64,000 nucleotides of DNA from Nonomuraea solani (GTDB taxonomy: Bacteria; Actinomycetota; Actinomycetes; Streptosporangiales; Streptosporangiaceae). This document shows, piece after piece, positions 1 through 7,267 of the stretch; position 1 is the stretch's first letter; every line of letters starts with the position of its first letter. Made by a program: the position numbers and the translations under genes. Under the pieces are notes generated by a model, which was not told where the DNA came from, did no database searches, and was given only the letters and a program-made list of their open reading frames with translations. The DNA is taken from the NCBI RefSeq assembly GCF_900108335.1, contig NZ_FNVT01000005.1, positions 434,001 through 498,000 of the forward strand. The letters run 5' to 3'.

Positions 1-212
1 CAGGTGTAGCCGAGGGTGTAGGAGTCGCTGATCGGGCCCGCGTCGAGGACGAACCGCACGTTCTGCGGTTTGCCGTCGGCGCCGGTGCTGAGGACCTCGG
101 CGCTCTTGACCTGCCCGGCCCAGTCGGGATAAGAGGGGAAATCCTCGATGACCGCCATGACGTCGGCGCGGCCTGCCCCGATGGTGGTGCTCGAAGTGGT
201 GCGATCAGGCAT
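1..212 (-). CDS. SRPBCC-family protein, 3'-truncated by window edge
   Basis: Only the first 70 codons lie in the window, read leftwards from an ATG at 212. The protein starts MPDRTTSSTTIGAGRADVMA, continues IEDFPSYPDWAGQV and then a beta-strand-like stretch containing VRFVLDAGPI. The pattern 'v-I-x-D-F-x-x-Y-P-x-W' followed by strands is typical of SRPBCC/START-like proteins (polyketide cyclase or COQ10-like), which bind small hydrophobic ligands. Substrate and role cannot be told from this fragment. No strong ribosome binding site precedes the ATG. The gene points away from the phosphoesterase cassette to its right. Family assignment rests on the N-terminus alone. Confidence 0.7.
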   Translation of the reverse strand, partial: MPDRTTSSTTIGAGRADVMAVIEDFPSYPDWAGQVKSAEVLSTGADGKPQNVRFVLDAGPISDSYTLGYT

Positions 213-241
213 GCGACCACCGTAATGCAGAATCCGCTCAT

Positions 242-285
242 TGCGGCGGACCGCTGATCACACTCTGCGGCGGACCGCTGATCAC
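242..285. repeat. 20-bp direct repeat spanning a stop codon
   Basis: TGCGGCGGACCGCTGATCAC occurs at 242-261 and again at 266-285, a 24-bp offset. The second copy contains the stop codon (282-284, minus strand) of the phosphoesterase gene, and the first copy carries the same in-frame-looking TGA. It looks like a small tandem duplication of the gene's 3' end. Confidence 0.85.
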
Positions 286-1049
286 CACTCCAGCACGTAC
301 GGCACGCCGCGGCCCCGGAAGTGGCCGACGTTGACGCATTCGGTACGCCCGACGCGGGCCCGCCCGTGCAGCGGGTTGTGCACGTGGCCGAACAGGGCGT
401 AGCGCGGCTGGGTGCGTTCGATCGCCCTCAGGGTGGCCTCGCTGCCGCGCTCGAACCGCCGGGCCACCACGTCGTAGAGCAGCTCGGGCACGGCGGGCGG
501 GATGTGGCAGCACAGCACGTCGACCTCGCCGACGGCCTCGACCTTGGCGGCGTATTCCTCGTCGGCCAGCTCGTACGGGGTGCGGTAGGGGGTCTTCAGC
601 CCGCCGCCCACGAACCCGAACCGCAGCCCGCCGATCTCCGCCACCTGCCCGTCGAGCACCTCGTGCCCCGGCCTGAGGTAGTCGGCCCACAGGCGCGGGA
701 TGTCCACGTTTCCGTAGGTCAGATAGGCGGGGGCGGGCATGGCGGCGAAGAGGGTCTCGTACTGGGCGCGTACGTTGCGTTCGATGTGCTCGCGCGGATC
801 GCCCTCCAGCGTGGCCCACAGCCGCGCGGACATGGCCCTGGCCTCGTCGAACCGCTTGGCCGTGCGCAGGGCGATGAACGCGGCGGCGTTCTCGGCGCCG
901 AACAGGTCGGCGAAGATGCCCTGCGCGTGGTCGTCGTAGTCGACGAACAGGATCAGGTCGCCCAGGCAGATCAGCGCGTCGGCCCCGTCACCGGCCCTGG
1001 CCAGTGCGTCGGCTCTGCCATGGACATCGCTGACGACGTGCACCCTCAT
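282..1049 (-). CDS. calcineurin-like metallophosphoesterase
   Basis: A 255-residue cytosolic phosphoesterase. Metal-binding motifs appear in the family order: DVHG at residues 8-11, GDL around D31, a YGNVD motif (canonical GNHD) in the middle, CCHIPP, and a final FGHVHNP (GHxH). These define a dinuclear metal centre that hydrolyses phosphomono- or diesters; the substrate is unknown. The ATG at 1049 is used because the DVHG motif follows immediately, as in most relatives. It is divergent from the acyl-CoA synthetase gene, with 126 bp between the starts. The His of GNHD is replaced by Val, which may alter but need not abolish activity. Confidence 0.85.
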   Translation of the reverse strand: MRVHVVSDVHGRADALARAGDGADALICLGDLILFVDYDDHAQGIFADLFGAENAAAFIALRTAKRFDEARAMSARLWATLEGDPREHIERNVRAQYETLFAAMPAPAYLTYGNVDIPRLWADYLRPGHEVLDGQVAEIGGLRFGFVGGGLKTPYRTPYELADEEYAAKVEAVGEVDVLCCHIPPAVPELLYDVVARRFERGSEATLRAIERTQPRYALFGHVHNPLHGRARVGRTECVNVGHFRGRGVPYVLEW

Positions 1050-1175
1050 GGGGGAGATCCTACGAGTGGTGGCTGCTAGCGTGATGAACGCCCTCCATAA
1101 CGCCTCAATGACGGAGCTACCAGCGCGTAACTTAAAGCGGTAACGTCCAGGCGTTCCCCGAAGAGGAGTTGATTC

Positions 1176-2924
1176 GTGCGCGAGTACAGCGTCCCCGTCC
1201 TGGTCGACGTGCCCGCCTCCGCCAGCCTGCCGGACACCGTGTTCAAGCGGGCCGAGCGGGAGCCTGGTGCCGTGGTGATGCGTCGCAAGGCCGGCACCGG
1301 CTGGCCCGTGGTCACCGCGGCCGAGTTCCGCGACCAGGTGGTCGAGGTGGCCAGGGGGCTCATCGCGGCGGGCGTCGAGCACGGTGACAGGGTCGCGCTG
1401 ATGTCGCGCACCCGTTACGAGTGGACGCTGGCCGACTACGCCATCTGGTCCGTCGGCGGGGTCACCGTGCCGATCTACGAGACCTCCTCGGCCGAGCAGG
1501 TCAGGTGGATCCTGGAGGACAGCGCGGCCAAGGCGGTGTTCGTCGAGCTGGACGGGCACGAGGAGACGGTCAGGCAGGCCGCGCCCGGCCTCGCGTCGGT
1601 CTGGCGGATCGACGGCACCCTCGATACCGGCGACGTCCCGGCCGCGGCCGTGGACGAGCGCAGGGAGCGGGTCGTCGCCGCCGACCTGGCCACGATCGTC
1701 TACACCTCCGGCACCACGGGCCGGCCCAAGGGCTGCCGGATCAGCCACGACAACCTGCTGTTCACCGCGCTCAACGTGCTGCGGGGGCCGCTGGAGCCGC
1801 TGTTCGCCCGCAAGGACCCGGCGGCGCTGCTGTTCCTGCCGCTGGCGCACATCTTCGCGCGGATGATCCAGGTCGTGCTGATCGAGGCGGGCGCCGTCAT
1901 GGCGCACACGCCGAACATGAAGAACGTCGCCCCCGACCTGCAGGACTTCAAGCCCACGTTCCTGCTGGGCGTGCCGCGGGTGTTCGAGAAGGTCTACAAC
2001 GGCGCCGAGCAGAAGGCCATCGCGGGCGGCAAGGGCAAGATCTTCGCCGCCGCGGTCGACGTGGCGGTGGCCTGGAGCAAGGCCGAGAGCACGGGCGGCG
2101 CGCCGCTCGGGCTGAAGCTGAAGCGGCTGGTCTTCGACAGGCTGGTCTACGGCAAGCTGCGCGCGGCCACCGGCGGCCGGCTCTCGGCGGCGGTGTGCGG
2201 CGGCTCGGCGCTCGGTGACCGGCTCGGCCACTTCTTCAAGGGCGTCGGCATCGAGGTCTTCGAGGGCTACGGCCTGACCGAGACCTCCGCGCCGTGCTCG
2301 GTCAACATGCCGGGCGCCAACAAGATCGGCACCGTCGGCAAGCCGCTGCCCGGCGTCACGCTGCGCATCGGCGACGACGGCGAGATCCTGGCCAAGGGCA
2401 GGAACGTCTTCGAGGGCTACTGGCACAACGACGACGCCACCGCCGAGGTGATCGACGCCGGCGGCTGGTTCCACACCGGCGACATCGGCGAACTGGACGC
2501 CGACGGCTACCTGCGGATCACCGGGCGCAAGAAGGAGATCCTGGTCACGGCGGCCGGCAAGAACGTGGCGCCGGGGCCGCTGGAAGACGCGCTGCGCGCC
2601 CATCCGCTGATCTCCCAGGCCATGATCGTGGGCGACGACCGGCCGTTCGTCGCGGCCCTGATCACCCTCGACCCGGAGGCGGTGCCGGCGGGCTCGAAGA
2701 TCGCCGACCTGCGGACGGACCCGGAGGTGCTGGAGCAGATCCAGGCGGCCGTGGACCGCGCGAACCTGGCGGTGTCGAAGGCCGAGCAGATCAAGAAGTT
2801 CACGATCCTCGAGGCCGACATCACCGAGGAGAGCGGGCACCTCACGCCCACGCTGAAGGTCAAGCGCAACCTGGTGATGCGCGACTTCGCCAAGGAGATC
2901 GACGAGCTGTACGTCGGGCACTGA
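1176..2924 (+). CDS. fadD: long-chain fatty-acid--CoA ligase (FadD15-like)
   Basis: A 582-residue adenylate-forming enzyme of the ANL superfamily that activates long-chain fatty acids with ATP and CoA. The P-loop-like motif YTSGTTGRPKG lies at residues 176-186, GYGLTETSAP marks the A5 region, GWFHTGDIGELD lies near residue 430, GRKKEILVTAAGKNVAP is the hinge, and a C-terminal TPTLKVKRN segment carries the probable catalytic Lys. The GTG start at 1176 is supported by AAGAGGAG at 1161-1168. In M. tuberculosis the syntenic gene next to pimB' is fadD15, so the same ortholog is likely. It ends 6 bp from the convergent merR gene. Confidence 0.93.
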   Translation: MREYSVPVLVDVPASASLPDTVFKRAEREPGAVVMRRKAGTGWPVVTAAEFRDQVVEVARGLIAAGVEHGDRVALMSRTRYEWTLADYAIWSVGGVTVPIYETSSAEQVRWILEDSAAKAVFVELDGHEETVRQAAPGLASVWRIDGTLDTGDVPAAAVDERRERVVAADLATIVYTSGTTGRPKGCRISHDNLLFTALNVLRGPLEPLFARKDPAALLFLPLAHIFARMIQVVLIEAGAVMAHTPNMKNVAPDLQDFKPTFLLGVPRVFEKVYNGAEQKAIAGGKGKIFAAAVDVAVAWSKAESTGGAPLGLKLKRLVFDRLVYGKLRAATGGRLSAAVCGGSALGDRLGHFFKGVGIEVFEGYGLTETSAPCSVNMPGANKIGTVGKPLPGVTLRIGDDGEILAKGRNVFEGYWHNDDATAEVIDAGGWFHTGDIGELDADGYLRITGRKKEILVTAAGKNVAPGPLEDALRAHPLISQAMIVGDDRPFVAALITLDPEAVPAGSKIADLRTDPEVLEQIQAAVDRANLAVSKAEQIKKFTILEADITEESGHLTPTLKVKRNLVMRDFAKEIDELYVGH

Positions 2925-2930
2925 GCCCTT

Positions 2931-3281
2931 CTAGACGGCCGCCTCGGTCGCCCGCAGGATCGCGGCCAGCGCGTCCCGATGGGCCTGGAGCTCGGCGAGC
3001 TGATCGTCCAGGCCCGTCAGGCGGCCGCGCAGGTGGCCGACGGTGCAGGCGGCGAGGACCTCGCCCGTGCCCGAGACGCAGGGCAGCACGTCCCTGATGA
3101 CCCTCGTCGGCAGCCCGGCTGCGAGGAGGGTGCGGATGCGGCGTACGACGACCGGGGCGTCCTGACCGTAGCGGCGGTGGCCGCCGTCGCCACGGTGTGA
3201 GGTCAGCAGGCCCTGCTCCTCGTAGTAGCGCAGCAGCCTCGGGCTGACCCCCGTCTCCTGGGCCAGCGCTCCGATCTTCAT
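2931..3281 (-). CDS. MerR-family transcriptional regulator
   Basis: A 116-residue regulator. It opens with MKIGALAQETGVSPRLLRYYEEQGLL, the MerR winged-helix signature, then a GHRRYGQD wing and a coiled-coil dimerisation helix (VGHLRGRLTGLDDQLAEL). Only one Cys pair-like position (C61 region, C79 region) is seen and there is no clear metal-binding loop, so the inducer is unknown. The ATG at 3281 follows GAGGAG. The gene is divergent from an aldo-keto reductase and a TCACA-N4-TGTGA dyad sits in the elongated promoter spacer between them. A second dyad, TGTGA-N6-TCACA at 3281-3296, overlaps its own start, which suggests autoregulation. Confidence 0.9.
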   Translation of the reverse strand: MKIGALAQETGVSPRLLRYYEEQGLLTSHRGDGGHRRYGQDAPVVVRRIRTLLAAGLPTRVIRDVLPCVSGTGEVLAACTVGHLRGRLTGLDDQLAELQAHRDALAAILRATEAAV

Positions 3282-3301
3282 GTGACACTCCTCACAGGCG
3301 C

Positions 3302-3333
3302 TTGAATCTCACATCCGTGTGAACTTCTAGCGT
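3302..3333 (+). promoter_or_regulatory. MerR-type promoter with spacer dyad
   Basis: A -35-like TTGAAT (3302-3307) and a -10-like TAGCGT (3328-3333) are separated by 20 bp, the over-long spacing typical of MerR-activated promoters. The spacer holds the perfect dyad TCACA-TCCG-TGTGA (3309-3322). The -10 ends 7 nt before the ATG at 3341, predicting a leaderless aldo-keto reductase transcript. MerR binding is inferred from geometry and divergence. Confidence 0.65.
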
Positions 3334-3340
3334 GACGGGC

Positions 3341-4219
3341 ATGAGAGAAATTCCTGGTGAGACCTTCCTTCTCGGCGGCGACCTGCCCCTGAACCGGATC
3401 GGCTACGGCGCGATGCGCCTGGCGGACGGCCCCGAACCGGCGCCCTCGGCCACCGAGGCCCCCATCTGGCGCGCCCCGGCCGGCCGCGCCGGCGCCGTCG
3501 CTCTTCTGCGCAGGGCCGTGGAGCTGGGCGTGAACCTGATCGACACGGCCGACGCGTACGCGCTGGGGGCCAACGAGGAGCTGATCGCGGAGGCGCTGCG
3601 TCCGTACGAGGGCGTGACGGTGGCGACCAAGGTCGGCGTCGTCCGCCCGTCGCCTGCCGAGTGGGTGACCCACGGCCACCCGGCCTACCTGCGCCAGCAG
3701 GCCGAGCTGAGCCTGCGGCGGCTGCGGGTGGACCGGATCGAGCTGCTGCAACTGCACCGCGTCGACCCCGAGTACCCGCTGGCCGACCAGATCGGCGCGC
3801 TCAAGCGGCTCCAGGACGAGGGCAAGGTGCGCCACATCGGGCTGTCCGAGGTGACCGTGGACGAGCTGCGGCAGGCTTCGGAGATCGCGGCGATCGCGAG
3901 CGTGCAGAACCTGTACAACCTGAGCACCCGGGAGCACGACCCCGTGGTGGACTACGCGGCCCGGCACGGGATCGCGTTCCTGCCGTGGTTCCCGTTCGCG
4001 GCGGGGGCGCACGCCGGGCCGGGGAGCCCGCTGGCGGAGGTGGCGGCCGAGATCGGGGTCACGCCGGCGCAGGCGTCGCTGGCGTGGCTGCTGCGGCGCT
4101 CCCCCACGGTGATCCCGATTCCGGGGACGTCTTCCGTGGGGCATTTGGAGGAGAACGTGGCCGCTTTGTCGATCGAGCTGACCGAGGAGCAATACGACCG
4201 GTTGTCTCTCTCCGTCTAA
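3341..4219 (+). CDS. aldo/keto reductase
   Basis: A 292-residue NADPH-dependent oxidoreductase of the AKR (TIM-barrel) superfamily. The catalytic tetrad is visible: Asp and Tyr in NLIDTADAYALG, Lys in VATKVGVV, His in LLQLHRVDPEYPL. The late IPIPGTSSVGHLEENV segment binds the cofactor phosphate. The ATG at 3341 is preferred to the in-frame GTG at 3332, because the -10 hexamer of the MerR-type promoter covers 3328-3333 and places transcription start at about the ATG. It is probably controlled by the divergent MerR regulator, as part of a detoxification or stress response to an unknown carbonyl compound. Confidence 0.9.
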   Translation: MREIPGETFLLGGDLPLNRIGYGAMRLADGPEPAPSATEAPIWRAPAGRAGAVALLRRAVELGVNLIDTADAYALGANEELIAEALRPYEGVTVATKVGVVRPSPAEWVTHGHPAYLRQQAELSLRRLRVDRIELLQLHRVDPEYPLADQIGALKRLQDEGKVRHIGLSEVTVDELRQASEIAAIASVQNLYNLSTREHDPVVDYAARHGIAFLPWFPFAAGAHAGPGSPLAEVAAEIGVTPAQASLAWLLRRSPTVIPIPGTSSVGHLEENVAALSIELTEEQYDRLSLSV

Positions 4220-4348
4220 AAAATCATCGCCATAAATTGGGTCTATTTTTCCGGATTTAATCTCCCAGATCCCCTCTGAGCAGGGGAATCTCCTTTCGAT
4301 TCGGGGTTCTTGGCCGGAGATCACCGGGTAATCTCGTGGCAAAGCAAC

Positions 4349-4398
4349 GGGACCGGAGATTTCCTGCATCCCCGGTCCCTTACCCCAAGGTAAGGGAG
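4349..4398 (+). promoter_or_regulatory. mutually exclusive leader hairpins over a Shine-Dalgarno
   Basis: Hairpin A pairs GGGACCGG (4349-4356) with CCGGTCCC (4372-4379). Hairpin B pairs TCCCTTACC (4376-4384) with GGTAAGGGA (4389-4397) across a CCAA loop. The two share bases 4376-4379 and cannot form together. Hairpin B buries the ribosome binding site AAGGGAG (4392-4398) of the ATG at 4405; hairpin A would free it. Further small stems lie upstream (CCCCT/AGGGG near 4273-4288; GAGAT/ATCTC near 4317-4335). The whole 4220-4404 gap is A+T-richer than its surroundings. A switch is inferred from pairing only. Confidence 0.45.
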
Positions 4399-4404
4399 AT
4401 CACC

Positions 4405-5124
4405 ATGAGCATCAAGGCAGCCGGCGTTCTGCTGGGCGACAAAATTCAAAGCGAGCTGATCCAGATCCGCGCCGACCAGCGGGAGATGGGCCAGCAACTC
4501 ACCGAGCGCATCAACGGCGTCGCCAACGACGTCAAGAAGCTGAGCGCCAGGATGGACGTCAAGTTCGCCGAGGTCGACGAGCGGTTCGACGCCGTAGACA
4601 AACGGTTCGACACCGTCGACCAGCGACTCGACGCCGTAGACAAGCGACTCGACACCGTCGACGAGCGATTCGACACCGTCGACGAGCGATTCGACGCCGT
4701 CGACGAGCGATTCGACGCCGTCGACAAACGGTTCGACGTCCTCGACGAGCGATTCGACGCCGTCAACAAGCGACTCGACACCGTCGACCAGCGGTTCGAC
4801 ACCGTCAACAAGCGACTCGACACCGTCGACGAGCGATTCGACACCGTCAACAAGCGACTCGACACCGTCGACGAGCGATTCGACGCCGTCGACAAACGGT
4901 TCGACGTCCTCGACCAGCGGTTCGACACCGTCAACAAGCGACTCGACACCGTCGACCAGCGGTTCAACGCCGTCAACAAGCGACTCGACGTCCTCGACGA
5001 GCGATTCGACGCCGTCGACAAACGGTTCGACCGCATGGAGGCGAGGCAGGACTCCACGCATGCGACCCAGCTCGAGATGATGAAGATCCTCGTCAAAATC
5101 CAGAGCAAGCTCGACATCAACTAG
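4405..5124 (+). CDS. heptad-repeat coiled-coil protein
   Basis: A 239-residue protein dominated by 22 consecutive seven-residue units (residues 57-210) of the form V-D/N-x-R-F/L-D-A/T, for example VDERFDA, VDKRFDT and VNKRLDT. Hydrophobic residues at the V and F/L positions give an ideal long parallel coiled coil. A helical N-terminus (DKIQSELIQIRADQREMGQQL) and a C-terminal helix (LEMMKILVKIQSKLDIN) flank it. There is no signal peptide or membrane segment. The ATG at 4405 follows AAGGGAG; an upstream in-frame ATG at 4336 lacks a binding site and would translate the leader hairpins. The DNA is a 21-bp minisatellite. Similar heptad proteins are annotated only as hypothetical or apolipoprotein-like; the function is unknown. 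Confidence 0.75.
   Translation: MSIKAAGVLLGDKIQSELIQIRADQREMGQQLTERINGVANDVKKLSARMDVKFAEVDERFDAVDKRFDTVDQRLDAVDKRLDTVDERFDTVDERFDAVDERFDAVDKRFDVLDERFDAVNKRLDTVDQRFDTVNKRLDTVDERFDTVNKRLDTVDERFDAVDKRFDVLDQRFDTVNKRLDTVDQRFNAVNKRLDVLDERFDAVDKRFDRMEARQDSTHATQLEMMKILVKIQSKLDIN
4573..5034 (+). repeat. 21-bp tandem array, 22 copies, in frame
   Basis: Twenty-two 21-bp units such as GTCGACGAGCGATTCGACGCC run without interruption. Neighbouring units are often identical (several copies of the GTCAACAAGCGACTCGACACC type), showing recent homogenisation by slippage or unequal exchange. The repeat also opens long spurious frames on the opposite strand. Confidence 0.95.
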
Positions 5125-5133
5125 TCACACCCC

Positions 5134-5169
5134 AAGGACGGGCTCGTGGTGAAGGCGGGCCCGCCCTTT
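5134..5169. terminator. hairpin between convergent genes
   Basis: AAGGACGGGC (5134-5143) pairs, with one mismatch, with GCCCGCCCTT (5159-5168). It lies between the coiled-coil gene and the convergent ABC exporter gene and overlaps the latter's last codon. It can serve both directions. Confidence 0.6.
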
Positions 5170-7010
5170 CATGTCCCCGGGTCGAGGTCCAGGGTGGGCA
5201 GGGGCGGGGGGTGGTGGTAGCCGCTGGCCTGGAGGCGGAACATGTGCGCGTACAGGCCGTCGGCGGCCATCAGTTCGTCATGGCCGCCCAGTTCGGCCAC
5301 CACCCCGTCCTCCAGGACCGCGATGACGTCCGCCGCCCGTACCGCGTTGAGCCGGTGGGAGATGAGCAGGCTGGTGCGGTCGGCGCGGTAGCGGCGCATG
5401 CGCAGGTGCACGTCGTGCTCCGCCGCCGGGTCCAGCCCCGAGCTGGGTTCGTCGAGAATCATGAAGTCGGCGTGGTCGCGCAGGAACGCCCTGGCCAGCG
5501 CCACCCGCTGCCACTGCCCGCCCGACAGGGTGACGCCGGTCGGCGGGCGTTTGGCGGGTTTGAGCGACAGGACGAACATCCGGGTCAGCGCCGTGTCATA
5601 CCCGTCGGGCAGCTCGCTGATCGCCTCGTCCACGCCCGCGTTGACGGCGGCGGTCCTGATGCGGTCGAGGTCGTCGATCGCGGACAGGTCGCCGACGGCG
5701 ATGTTGTCGCGGGCGCTGAAGTCGTACGTCATGTGGTCCTGGAAGACCGCCCCGAGCCGGGCGCGTAAATCGGCCGGGTCGAGGTCGCGCAGGTCCACGC
5801 CGTCCCAGTGGATCGAGCCCTGGACGGGATCGTAGAAGCGGCACAGCAGCTTGGCGAGCGTGCTCTTGCCCGCCCCGTTGAGCCCGACGACCGCGAGGGC
5901 CTGCCCGTACGGGATCGTCAGGGTGACGCCCCGCAGCACCCACGGCAGGTCGTCGGCGTAGCGGAACCAGACGTCGCGCAGTTCGACGCCGGTCCGCAGC
6001 GGGCCCGCGGGGGCGGGTTCGGCGGCGAGGGGCAGGTCGGGCGGGCTGTGCACGATGTCGGCGTAGTGGGAGAACAACAGGAGTTGCTGATGCGTGCGCG
6101 CGATACCGTTCACGAGCCCCGCCAGCCCGCCCTGCAGTCCCGCCACCGCCGCGATGAACATCGACACGTCGCCGACCGTCAGCGTGCCGGCCCCGGCCGC
6201 GATCACCGCCCAGACCAGGCCACCGCCGGCGATCAGGGCGCCGAGCAGTTCGAGGCCGCTCTGGACGGACAGGTCCCTGCGGTCCATGGCCCGCTCGGCG
6301 TCCTGGGAGATGCCGCGCTCGTTCAGCATGCGGCGGCGCAGGAACGGCCCCAGGCCGAACAGCCGCACCTCCTTGGCCGCCGCGACGCTGCCGAGCAGGT
6401 GGGTGTAGAATAGCTCGCGCCGCTGTACGGGGGCGATGTCCCAGATCATCCTGGCCCGCCGCCTGGCCAGCGCGACCTGCGCGATCAGCGCCGGGATCCC
6501 GGCGACCAGCACGACACCGGCCATAGCGGGCGAGATCAGCACGACCGAGGCGACGAAACCAGCCAGCGTCAGGGCGGTCCTGGCCAGCTCGAAGGCGCTC
6601 GTGACGAGGCTCCTGGCCATGGAGCCGCCCTGCGCGGCCAGCCGGAGGCGGTCGAGGAAGGCCGGGGTCTCGAACGGGGCGAGGCCGACGAAACGCTCCA
6701 TGGCGACGTACAGGCGGTCGAGGGCGTGTAACGAGACCTGCCGGCCCATCTCGTTCCCGAGGTAGAGCGCGACCTGCGGCAGCGCCGCCACGGCCACGCC
6801 GACCGCCACCAGTGACACGAGCGGGACGATCAGCTCGCTCAGCGGCGCCCTGGCGACCAGGGCGTCGATGACGAACTTGGTGAGCCAGGCGACGGTCACC
6901 GGCAGGCCGGACTGGACGAGCGTGAGGAGGATCAAACCGGCGGCGCGCACGCGTCCCGCGTGCCACACCAGGCCTGCCGCCTCGGCGACACTGCGCCGCG
7001 TCGACTCCAT
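5169..7010 (-). CDS. ABC exporter half-transporter (fused permease-ATPase)
   Basis: A 613-residue half-transporter. The N-terminal 300 residues form a six-helix type I exporter domain (first helices AGLILLTLVQSGLPVTVAWLT and LIVPLVSLVAVGVAVAAL). The nucleotide-binding domain has Walker A GLNGAGKST near residue 375, signature LSGGQWQRV near 493, Walker B FMILDEPSSGLD near 516 and the H-loop SHRLNAVR. A homodimer would be needed for transport. No substrate gene (peptide, lantibiotic synthetase) sits beside it, so the substrate is unknown; relatives are labelled multidrug or lipid exporters. It is a single-gene unit converging on the coiled-coil gene. Confidence 0.9.
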   Translation of the reverse strand: MESTRRSVAEAAGLVWHAGRVRAAGLILLTLVQSGLPVTVAWLTKFVIDALVARAPLSELIVPLVSLVAVGVAVAALPQVALYLGNEMGRQVSLHALDRLYVAMERFVGLAPFETPAFLDRLRLAAQGGSMARSLVTSAFELARTALTLAGFVASVVLISPAMAGVVLVAGIPALIAQVALARRRARMIWDIAPVQRRELFYTHLLGSVAAAKEVRLFGLGPFLRRRMLNERGISQDAERAMDRRDLSVQSGLELLGALIAGGGLVWAVIAAGAGTLTVGDVSMFIAAVAGLQGGLAGLVNGIARTHQQLLLFSHYADIVHSPPDLPLAAEPAPAGPLRTGVELRDVWFRYADDLPWVLRGVTLTIPYGQALAVVGLNGAGKSTLAKLLCRFYDPVQGSIHWDGVDLRDLDPADLRARLGAVFQDHMTYDFSARDNIAVGDLSAIDDLDRIRTAAVNAGVDEAISELPDGYDTALTRMFVLSLKPAKRPPTGVTLSGGQWQRVALARAFLRDHADFMILDEPSSGLDPAAEHDVHLRMRRYRADRTSLLISHRLNAVRAADVIAVLEDGVVAELGGHDELMAADGLYAHMFRLQASGYHHPPPLPTLDLDPGT

Positions 7011-7042
7011 GCCGCCAGGCTAGGCGGCCCGGCGGTGGCGCG

Positions 7043-7234
7043 TTGACGGCGTCAGGTGCCGGGCGGGCCGGCGATGACGAGTTCACCCACATGGCCGGCC
7101 TGGGGCAGGCCGGGGTCGGAGACGAGGACGTCGGCCTGGCGCTGCCGACGCTGATCGTCTTCCAGCTCCCGCACGAGCGGTTCGTCGCCGGGCTCACGCT
7201 CGGCGCCACCAAAGGCCGGACCGGTCCTCCTTGA
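7043..7234 (+). other. small open frame of uncertain status, possible gene remnant
   Basis: From a TTG at 7043, or an ATG at 7091, a 47-63-residue frame ends PTLIVFQLPHERFVAGLTLGATKGRTGPP. Its third codon positions are almost all G/C, which is how real genes look here. It has no ribosome binding site, no recognisable domain and a very short length. The 257-bp gap between the exporter and the mannosyltransferase therefore holds either a small protein gene or the tail of a decayed one. Confidence 0.25.
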
Positions 7235-7267
7235 AGAAAACGGGGAGGCGATTCGCCTGTGGTGAGG

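Noticed and set aside
282..2921. A very long minus-strand frame joining the phosphoesterase and the strand opposite the acyl-CoA synthetase
   Set aside because: Only the segment below 1049 has family motifs; the rest is the antisense of a clear fadD gene in high-GC DNA.
4321..5120. Long open frames on the opposite strand of the heptad-repeat gene
   Set aside because: They arise because a 21-bp repeat without stops in one frame is stop-free in others; they have no start signals and mirror the array.
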